From assembly GCF_001718315.1 (NCBI RefSeq), contig NZ_CP013362.1, positions 2,356,001 through 2,420,000 on the forward strand: DNA of 64,000 nt, given 5' to 3'. The position numbers and the translations under genes are program-made. Source of the stretch: Burkholderia diffusa (GTDB lineage: Bacteria; Pseudomonadota; Gammaproteobacteria; Burkholderiales; Burkholderiaceae). Positions 57,990 to 64,000 of this stretch are shown here, piece by piece (within the stretch, counting starts at the first letter, position 1; each line of letters begins with the position of its first letter). The notes beneath the pieces were generated by a model. It was not told the DNA's origin. It did not search any database and saw only the letters and a list, made by a program, of their open reading frames with translations.

Positions 57990-58436
57990 ATGGATATCCG
58001 CAAACTGCAGCGCGTGATCGTCGACGCTCTCGAAGACATCAAGGCGCAAGACATCAAGGTGTTCAACACCAGCCACCTCACCGAACTGTTCGACCGCGTG
58101 ATCGTCGCGTCGGGCACGTCGAACCGCCAGACCAAGGCGCTCGCGTCGAGTGTGCGCGACAAGGTCAAGGAAGCCGGCGGCGACATCGTCAGCTCCGAGG
58201 GCGAAGACACGGGCGAATGGGTGCTGGTCGACTGCGGCGACGCGGTCGTGCACATCCTGCAACCGGCACTGCGCCAGTACTACAACCTCGAGGAAATCTG
58301 GGGCGACAAGCCCGTGCGGATGAAGCTCGGCGGCGGCAAGGGTCCGAACGGCGTCGCGACGGCCGGCGAAGACGAGGACGAAGAGGAAGAAGCGCCCGCA
58401 CGCCCTGCGCGCAAGACGGCGGCCCGCCGCCGCTGA
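57990..58436 (+). CDS. rsfS: ribosomal silencing factor RsfS
   Basis: 148 residues. Binds L14 and blocks 50S-30S joining in starvation. [26 protein letters not shown] and [23 protein letters not shown] are family motifs. The C-terminal 35 residues are an acidic then basic tail ([17 protein letters not shown]) not in E. coli RsfS. ATG 4 bases after nadD. Confidence 0.96.
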   Translation: MDIRKLQRVIVDALEDIKAQDIKVFNTSHLTELFDRVIVASGTSNRQTKALASSVRDKVKEAGGDIVSSEGEDTGEWVLVDCGDAVVHILQPALRQYYNLEEIWGDKPVRMKLGGGKGPNGVATAGEDEDEEEEAPARPARKTAARRR

Positions 58437-58455
58437 GCCGCAGCGAGTCGCCCCG

Positions 58456-58926
58456 ATGAAGCTTTTCATCCTCGCGGTCGGCCACAAGATGCCCGGCTGG
58501 ATCGCGTCCGGCTTCGACGAATACACGAAGCGCATGCCGCCCGAGCTGCGCATCGAGCTGCGCGAGATCAAGCCCGAACTGCGTTCGGGCGGCCGCAGCG
58601 CGGAAAGCGTGATGGCCGCCGAGCGGCAGAAGATCGAGGCCGCGCTGCCGAAGGGCGCGCGCATCGTCGCGCTCGACGAGCGCGGCCGCGACTGGACCAC
58701 GATGCAGCTCGCTCAGGCGCTGCCCGGCTGGCAGCAGGATGGTCGTGACGTCGCGTTCGTGATCGGCGGCGCCGACGGACTCGATCCGGAACTCAAGGCG
58801 CGCGCCGACCTGCTGCTGCGCATCTCGAGCATGACGCTGCCGCACGGGATGGTGCGCGTGTTGCTTGCCGAACAGCTTTACCGGGCGTGGAGCATCACGC
58901 AGAATCACCCTTATCATCGCGCATGA
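58456..58926 (+). CDS. rlmH: 23S rRNA (pseudouridine1915-N3)-methyltransferase
   Basis: 156 residues, trefoil-knot SPOUT methyltransferase. [26 protein letters not shown] and [22 protein letters not shown] are the SAM-binding knot motifs. Next after rsfS, as in many bacteria. Confidence 0.97.
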   Translation: MKLFILAVGHKMPGWIASGFDEYTKRMPPELRIELREIKPELRSGGRSAESVMAAERQKIEAALPKGARIVALDERGRDWTTMQLAQALPGWQQDGRDVAFVIGGADGLDPELKARADLLLRISSMTLPHGMVRVLLAEQLYRAWSITQNHPYHRA

Positions 58927-58975
58927 CGCGTCGTCCTCGGGACGCGCGCCGCGCGCTCAACGAGATAACGACACC

Positions 58976-59608
58976 ATGCCGTCCAGCACGCCTCCTGCCC
59001 TTTTCCCGATCCTCTATCTCGCTTCGCAAAGCCCGCGCCGCCAGGAGCTGCTGCTGCAGATCGGCGTGCGGTTCGAATTGCTGCTGCCGCGTCCCGACGA
59101 GGACGCCGAGGCGCTCGAAGCCGAACTGCCCGGCGAAGCCGCCGATGCGTACGTCCGGCGTGTGACCGTCGCGAAGGCCGAGGCCGCGCGTGCGCGCCTC
59201 GTCGCGAGCGGCAAACCGGCCGCGCCGGTGCTGGTTGCGGACACCACCGTGACGATCGACGGCGCGATCCTCGGCAAGCCCGCCGACGCCGACGACGCGC
59301 TCGCGATGCTGACGCGCCTCGCGGGCCGCGAACACGAGGTGCTGACCGCGGTCGCGGTCATCGGCGCCGACGGCGAACTGCTGCCGCCCGCGCTGTCGCG
59401 CTCGTCGGTGCGCTTCGCAGCCACGCCGCGCGACGCGTTCGAACGCTACGTCGACACCCGTGAACCGTTCGGCAAGGCCGGCGCCTACGCGATCCAGGGG
59501 CGCGCGGCCGAATTCATCGAGCGAATCGAAGGCTCCCATTCGGGTATCATGGGTCTGCCCCTCTTTGAGACCGCGGCACTGCTGCGCGCCGCGCGCGTCG
59601 ACTTCTGA
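58976..59608 (+). CDS. maf: Maf-family nucleoside triphosphate pyrophosphatase
   Basis: 210 residues. N-terminal [18 protein letters not shown] is the Maf substrate-binding motif, [17 protein letters not shown] the catalytic Asp region, and [18 protein letters not shown] the C-terminal motif; dTTP/UTP-type (YhdE) specificity is likely. ATG at 58976 gives normal length. 49 bases after rlmH and 8 before rng. Confidence 0.94.
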   Translation: MPSSTPPALFPILYLASQSPRRQELLLQIGVRFELLLPRPDEDAEALEAELPGEAADAYVRRVTVAKAEAARARLVASGKPAAPVLVADTTVTIDGAILGKPADADDALAMLTRLAGREHEVLTAVAVIGADGELLPPALSRSSVRFAATPRDAFERYVDTREPFGKAGAYAIQGRAAEFIERIEGSHSGIMGLPLFETAALLRAARVDF

Positions 59609-59616
59609 ATCCCACC

Positions 59617-61086
59617 ATGAACGAAGAAATCCTGATCAACCTCACGCCGCAGGAAACGCGGGTCGCACTCGTGCAGCAAGGCGCGGTGCAGGAGCTTCAC
59701 GTCGAGCGCACGCTGTCGCGCGGGCGGGTCGGCAACATCTACCTCGGCAAGGTCGTGCGCGTGCTGCCCGGCATGCAGTCGGCGTTCATCGACATCGGCC
59801 TCGAGCGCGCGGCGTTCCTGCACGTCGCGGACATCTGGCATCCGCGCCTCGCGGGCGAGCCGCAGTCGGGCGCGCCGCACCAGCCGATCGAGAAGACCGT
59901 GTTCGAAGGCCAGACGCTGATGGTCCAGGTGATCAAGGATCCGATCGGCACGAAGGGGGCGCGACTGTCGACGCAGGTCAGCATCGCGGGCCGCACGCTC
60001 GTGTACCTGCCGCAGGAGCCGCACATCGGCATCTCGCAGAAGATCGAGAGCGAGGCCGAGCGCGAGGCCGTGCGCGCACGGCTGACCGCCGTGATCCCGC
60101 CGGACGAGAAAGGCGGCTACATCGTGCGCACGATTGCCGAGGACGCGACCTCGGACGAACTGGCCGCCGACGTCACCTACCTGCGCAAGACCTGGGCAAC
60201 GATCGTCGCGCAAGCGCAGCGGCTGCCGGCGACGAGCCTGCTGTATCAGGATCTCGACCTGGCGCAGCGCGTGCTGCGCGATTTCGCGAACGACGACACG
60301 ACGCGCATCCAGGTCGATTCGCGGGAGACCTACCAGCGCCTCGCGGAATTCGCGGGTGAGTTCACGCCGGCGGTAAGCCCGAAGTTGCATCACTACACCG
60401 GCGAGCGGCCGCTGTTCGACTTGTACAACATCGAGACGGAGATCCAGCGCGCGCTGTCGCGACGCGTCGACCTGAAGTCGGGCGGCTATCTGATGATCGA
60501 CCAGACCGAGGCGATGACGACGATCGACGTGAACACCGGCGGCTACGTCGGTGCACGCAACTTCGACGACACGATCTTCAAGACCAACCTCGAGGCCGCG
60601 CATACGATCGCGCGGCAGCTGCGTCTGCGCAACCTCGGCGGGATCATCATCATCGACTTCATCGACATGGAGAACGCCGAGCATCGCGACGCGGTGCTGT
60701 CCGAGCTGAAGAAGGCGCTGTCGCGCGATCGTACGCGCGTGACGGTCAACGGCTTCTCGCAGCTAGGGCTCGTCGAGATGACGCGCAAGCGCACGCGCGA
60801 ATCGCTCGCGCACGTGCTGTGCGAGCCGTGCCCGACCTGCCAGGGCAAGGGCCAGGTGAAGACGTCGCGCACCGTGTGCTACGACATCCTGCGCGAGATC
60901 CTGCGCGAATCGCGCCAGTTCAACCCGCGCGAATTCCGCGTGATCGCGGCGCAACAGGTGATCGATCTGTTCCTCGACGAGGAGTCGCAGCATCTCGCGA
61001 TGCTGATCGACTTCATCGGCAAGCCGGTATCGCTGCAGGTCGAGTCGAACCTGAGCCAGGAGCAGTACGATATCGTGCTGATGTGA
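59617..61086 (+). CDS. rng: ribonuclease G
   Basis: 489-residue endoribonuclease (RNase E/G family) that matures 16S rRNA 5' ends and degrades mRNA. It starts MNEEILINLTPQETRVAL; S1 domain about 35-125; catalytic DNase I-like region with MTTIDVNTGGYVG and IIIDFIDM; zinc-link CEPCPTC near residue 405. No long C-terminal scaffold, hence RNase G not E. Confidence 0.97.
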   Translation: MNEEILINLTPQETRVALVQQGAVQELHVERTLSRGRVGNIYLGKVVRVLPGMQSAFIDIGLERAAFLHVADIWHPRLAGEPQSGAPHQPIEKTVFEGQTLMVQVIKDPIGTKGARLSTQVSIAGRTLVYLPQEPHIGISQKIESEAEREAVRARLTAVIPPDEKGGYIVRTIAEDATSDELAADVTYLRKTWATIVAQAQRLPATSLLYQDLDLAQRVLRDFANDDTTRIQVDSRETYQRLAEFAGEFTPAVSPKLHHYTGERPLFDLYNIETEIQRALSRRVDLKSGGYLMIDQTEAMTTIDVNTGGYVGARNFDDTIFKTNLEAAHTIARQLRLRNLGGIIIIDFIDMENAEHRDAVLSELKKALSRDRTRVTVNGFSQLGLVEMTRKRTRESLAHVLCEPCPTCQGKGQVKTSRTVCYDILREILRESRQFNPREFRVIAAQQVIDLFLDEESQHLAMLIDFIGKPVSLQVESNLSQEQYDIVLM

Positions 61087-61210
61087 CGTTCCCTCTGCCC
61101 GCCGCCGGCCATGCCGCGCGGCGATCCAACGCGGCGCCGGCCGCTCGCGCATGTCGCACCCGCGCCCGCCGCCGCTGCCTTTCCCCCCCCCTTCCCGTTC
61201 ATCACACACC

Positions 61211-61546
61211 ATGAGCAAACGCTACAACCGCCGCCAACGCAAGAAACTCCACATCGCCGAGTTCCAGGAACTCGCGTTCAACGCGACTGCGCAATACCGC
61301 AACGAACTGTCCGACCTCGAGCGCGGCCAACTGATCGATGCGTTCATCGATTTCGTCGAAGCGAACGGGCTGTTGACCGTCGCGTCGGCCGACGAAGGAA
61401 TCGGCGCTTACGTGATCTCCGGCGCGCCGCGCGGCACGACGACCGACGCCGATCGCGAGAACGTGCGCGCATGGCTGGCCGCACGCCCTGAGCTGACCGA
61501 CGTTCAGGTCAGCGAATTCACCGACGCGTGGTATCCGGAAGCCTGA
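61211..61546 (+). CDS. yggL: YggL-family protein (50S-binding, DUF469)
   Basis: 111 residues: MSKRYNRRQRKKLHIAEFQELAF then the acidic domain with LIDAFIDFVEANGL and VREWL-like VRAWLAARPEL. YggL binds the large ribosomal subunit in E. coli. ATG at 61211 is preceded by pyrimidine-rich sequence and no good ribosome site. Confidence 0.9.
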   Translation: MSKRYNRRQRKKLHIAEFQELAFNATAQYRNELSDLERGQLIDAFIDFVEANGLLTVASADEGIGAYVISGAPRGTTTDADRENVRAWLAARPELTDVQVSEFTDAWYPEA

Positions 61547-61580
61547 CGTTCCGGTTGCTTCGCGCCTCGCACGGCGCCCG

Positions 61581-61610
61581 CGCCTGCCCGCCGTGACGGC
61601 GGGCCAGGCG
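61581..61610 (+). terminator. strong hairpin after yggL
   Basis: CGCCTG-CCCGCCGT and ACGGCGGG-CCAGGCG arms form about 13 bp with one unpaired base; what follows is C-rich, not U-rich. Probable transcript end. The rest of the 432-base gap (61547-61978) is AT-richer around 61680-61760 and likely holds the next promoter; I see no convincing gene there. Confidence 0.45.
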
Positions 61611-61978
61611 CCGCTGCCCCCTCCTTCCGCCTTCCCCCATCACACGACTCACATCGCGTCGATCGTGATTACCCCGACTTCAGCAATGAATCGGACGCTT
61701 ACTTCAATTTAACGATCATTAAAAGACACCTCACGTCGGTGGACCTACTCTGATCGCACGAATCCGGTGATTTCCGGCACGATCGGCAAGCAAGACGAAA
61801 GAATGCAAACGATTCGTCCTGCAAGCGCTCCGGCTTCGGTTCAGGCGAATACGCGACGCGGCGGCAGGTCAATCAGGGAGACAACAACGATGCGCCCGCC
61901 GCTTCCCTTCCGCAGCGGCGACACGCCGGCGCACACGAAGGCCGCCTGACTCATTTCCATAATCGAGACGAGGACGAC

Positions 61979-63121
61979 ATGAACACGCCCACCATTCATC
62001 AAGCAGGACTCCGAATGATCATGATCGCGGCCGGTGCCGCGGCGCTGATGTCGCTGTCCGCGTGCGGCGGCTCCGGCTCGCTGAGCCAGGGCACCGGCGG
62101 CTCCGGTTCGGGATCCGGCGATACGACGGCAACGACCGGCGGCACGGGCAACGGCTCCAGCGGGACATCGGCCAACGGCGTCGGCCAGACGACCGCTGCG
62201 TCGAGCAACATCGTGACGGCAGGCGGCGGCGCCATATCGGGCGTCGGCACGGCGATCGCCGCGCAATCGGTGCCCGGCACGAGCCCCACGACGACACAGG
62301 GACTCGGCGCCGTGGTGCAGGACGTCGGCGCGGCTGTCACGACGCTCGGCACCGGCCTCGGTTCGGGCCTCGGCCAACTCGGCGCGTCGTCGGATCCGGT
62401 CGGCACGACAGTCGCGAGCACGGGGGGCGTGGTCACGAATCTCGGTCAGGCCGTCGCCGCGACGGGCGATGTCGTGTCGAGCCTCGGCGCCAGCGGTTCG
62501 GCCCTGGCGCCGCTTGCGCCCGTCACGTCGCCCGTTGGCGGGGCCGTGACGACGCTCGGCAACACGATCGCGGGCGCCGGCGGGACGCTCGGCACGCAAC
62601 TGTCGACCGGCCCGGTCGCGCAAGTGACGGGCGCGGCCAGCTCGGCGATCACGCCGATCACGACGACGGTCGGCTCGGTCACGCAGACGGTCGCGGCAAG
62701 CACGCCGCTCGGGGCCCCGCTGACGAATCTCGTGACGACCGTCGGCACCGGCGTCGCGAACGCCGGCCCGACGCTCGCGAATACGGGCAACAATGCGGTC
62801 ACGACCGGCGTCGGCAACGTCGTGACCGCCACCGGCAACACGGTCGCCACCGCAGGCACGGCGCTGCTCGGCGGCGGCAACGCATCGACGAATCCGCTCG
62901 GCCCGGTGACGGGGCTCCTGTCGACGGGCGCGCTCGGCGGCGCGGCGGGCGGCAGCAACCCGGCAGGTGCGCTCACGTCGGCGGTCGGCTCCGTGACGGC
63001 GGCCGCCGGCAGCTCGCCGGTCGGCGGCCTGACGGGCGGCAGCGGCACGGGCGCGCTGTCGAAGACCGGCGGCGGTCTGCTCGCCCCGGTCACGACGACG
63101 CTCGGCGCACTGGTCAAGTAA
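61979..63121 (+). CDS. low-complexity repeat lipoprotein
   Basis: 380 residues. Lipoprotein signal with lipobox LSAC at residues 26-29, then a Gly/Ser/Thr tract and about 330 residues of degenerate short repeats of the type VTTLG, GVVTNLG, VTATGNTVATAG, built almost only from G, A, T, V, L, S, N and P; no Cys after the lipobox and virtually no aromatic residues. Probably surface- or periplasm-exposed and fibrous or beta-rich. Some similar Burkholderia proteins are annotated as collagen-like, but there is no strict Gly-X-Y here. Function unknown. Confidence 0.82.
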   Translation: MNTPTIHQAGLRMIMIAAGAAALMSLSACGGSGSLSQGTGGSGSGSGDTTATTGGTGNGSSGTSANGVGQTTAASSNIVTAGGGAISGVGTAIAAQSVPGTSPTTTQGLGAVVQDVGAAVTTLGTGLGSGLGQLGASSDPVGTTVASTGGVVTNLGQAVAATGDVVSSLGASGSALAPLAPVTSPVGGAVTTLGNTIAGAGGTLGTQLSTGPVAQVTGAASSAITPITTTVGSVTQTVAASTPLGAPLTNLVTTVGTGVANAGPTLANTGNNAVTTGVGNVVTATGNTVATAGTALLGGGNASTNPLGPVTGLLSTGALGGAAGGSNPAGALTSAVGSVTAAAGSSPVGGLTGGSGTGALSKTGGGLLAPVTTTLGALVK

Positions 63122-63140
63122 CGCCGCGCCGGCAGCCCGT

Positions 63141-63180
63141 ACGGCGCCTGCCCGTCGTCGACGGTCGGGCGCCGTGCTCT
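63141..63180 (+). terminator. terminator after the repeat lipoprotein
   Basis: ACGGCGCC and GGCGCCGT (8 bp) with inner CCGTCG/CGACGG pairing, followed by GCTCTTT. Good stem, short U-run. The remaining sequence to 63374 is GC-rich and has no other visible feature. Confidence 0.6.
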
Positions 63181-63374
63181 TTGGCGCCCCCGACGCCGCC
63201 CTTGCGGCGATCGATCCCCGCCATTTCCCCCCATCCCGCGCCCAATCCTCCGCAGAAATCGGTCCTGAAAGGAAGACACGTTAAACTCTCACCTCGCGCG
63301 GTGCGCCGCCCGCACCCGCCATCCATCGCCAGCCGCGCCCCTGCGCGCGGCCCCGACCCATGGAGTGAGTATCA

Positions 63375-64000
63375 ATGAGCGGCGGACTTCCGTTTCCCGC
63401 ATCCCGCATGTCGTTCCCGTCCCCGACGGTCTTGCTGGCTCTCTCGGCCGCCGCGCTGCTGTCCGGCTGCGGGCTGCTGCCAACGCAGAATCCGCCCGCG
63501 CCGATCAGCGAGGCGCTCGTCGAACCCGTCGAGGAAACCGCCGGCGAACCGCTGACGATGCCGCCCGTGCCGCCGCTCGTCCAGCCGGAGGAACCGGAAG
63601 CGCCGAAGAAGCCGCACCGTGAAGTGGCGAAGCCGAAGCCGGTGCAGCGCCCCGAATCGCCGACACCGCCTCCGCCGCCCCCGCCGCCGCTCGTCGCGAC
63701 ACGCCCGCTCGACCGCACCCAGATCCATGCGCTGCTCGACAGCGAGGTCGCGCGCCGCAACGGCAAGGTGATCGGCCGCGCGGTCGACATGGTGACCGAC
63801 GCGAGCGGCAAACCGCGCGAGATGGTCGTCAACCTGCAGGGGTTCATGGGGGTCGGCGACCGCAAGGTCGTCTTCCCGTGGAACGTGTTCCGCTTCACGC
63901 CGGGCGGCAAACAGGAGCCGATCGTGCTCGACGTGCCGTCGGGCGACCTGCCGCCGGCCGCTCGGCCCAAGGCGGTACCGCTGTCGGGCTCGCCTGCGGC
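63375..64000 (+). CDS. proline-rich lipoprotein with PRC-barrel-like domain, cut by window end
   Basis: About 208 codons visible. Lipobox LLSGC (Cys near residue 32), then an 80-residue Pro/Glu/Lys-rich linker with a polyproline run, then a domain (RTQIHALLDSEVARRNGKVIGRAVDMVTDASGKPREMVVNLQGF) that resembles PRC-barrel sequences. No stop before base 64000. Role unknown. Confidence 0.75.
   Translation, partial: MSGGLPFPASRMSFPSPTVLLALSAAALLSGCGLLPTQNPPAPISEALVEPVEETAGEPLTMPPVPPLVQPEEPEAPKKPHREVAKPKPVQRPESPTPPPPPPPPLVATRPLDRTQIHALLDSEVARRNGKVIGRAVDMVTDASGKPREMVVNLQGFMGVGDRKVVFPWNVFRFTPGGKQEPIVLDVPSGDLPPAARPKAVPLSGSPA

Noticed and set aside
61767..61949. 60-codon frame in the gap before the repeat lipoprotein
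   Set aside because: No ribosome site, no recognisable pattern and biased composition; more likely leader or promoter sequence.

Overview
The window is high-GC, gene-dense chromosomal DNA from a Burkholderia, most likely the Burkholderia cepacia complex and chromosome 1. The basis is codon and GC use, protein similarity recalled from that group, and gene order: nuoA-G next to tRNA-Leu/secG/tpiA, rpsO-pnp, ilvBNC-psd-pssA-leuA, kdpFABCDE, and nadD-rsfS-rlmH-maf-rng. Almost everything is core genome. The one clearly accessory patch is a lower-GC islet at about 49.8-51.7 kb.

Layout. 1-6.5 kb (minus): respiratory complex I genes nuoA-F and a partial nuoG. 6.6-12.1 kb (minus): tRNA-Leu(GAG), secG, tpiA, a quinone oxidoreductase, pnp and rpsO, with clear terminators and a long hairpin in the pnp leader. 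12.1-16.7 kb: a periplasmic amino-acid-type binding protein, a lipoprotein, and a carbonic anhydrase-SulP transporter operon that looks like a bicarbonate uptake unit. 16.8-23.8 kb (minus): leuA, pssA, psd, ilvC, ilvN and ilvI. leuA is preceded by a strong promoter and a short leucine-rich reading frame that looks like an attenuator leader peptide. 24.1-26.4 kb: an ECF sigma factor with a translationally coupled single-pass membrane protein (DUF3619), a DUF3106 protein and an RDD protein.

26.7-33.7 kb: an LpxH-like phosphoesterase, a GT4 glycosyltransferase, DgkA, a TetR regulator overlapping a LOG-family hydrolase, an SDR and a GT39-type membrane glycosyltransferase. 33.8-39.9 kb (minus): DUF924, AlaX editing protein, group II truncated hemoglobin, an FtsX-type ABC permease, DUF4126, an SMR-family guanidinium exporter under a recognisable guanidine-II (mini-ykkC) riboswitch, and a DUF333 protein. 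40-48.5 kb (minus): the high-affinity potassium system kdpFABC with sensor kdpD and regulator kdpE, led by an extra 35-codon membrane ORF ahead of kdpF.

48.7-53 kb: a quinone oxidoreductase, the low-GC islet (a frameshifted DUF6402 gene and a membrane protein with an immunity-like topology), mgsA and an SDR. 53.2-61.5 kb (plus): housekeeping genes upp, yebC, purD, hemF, nadD (apparent CTG start), rsfS, rlmH, maf, rng and yggL. 62-64 kb: two lipoproteins, one a low-complexity Gly/Thr/Ala/Val-rich protein and one cut by the window end.

The strongest second-look items are the leuA leader peptide, the guanidine-II riboswitch, the small ORF heading the kdp operon, and the DUF6402/membrane-protein islet. 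All assignments come from reading the sequence; no database search was run.
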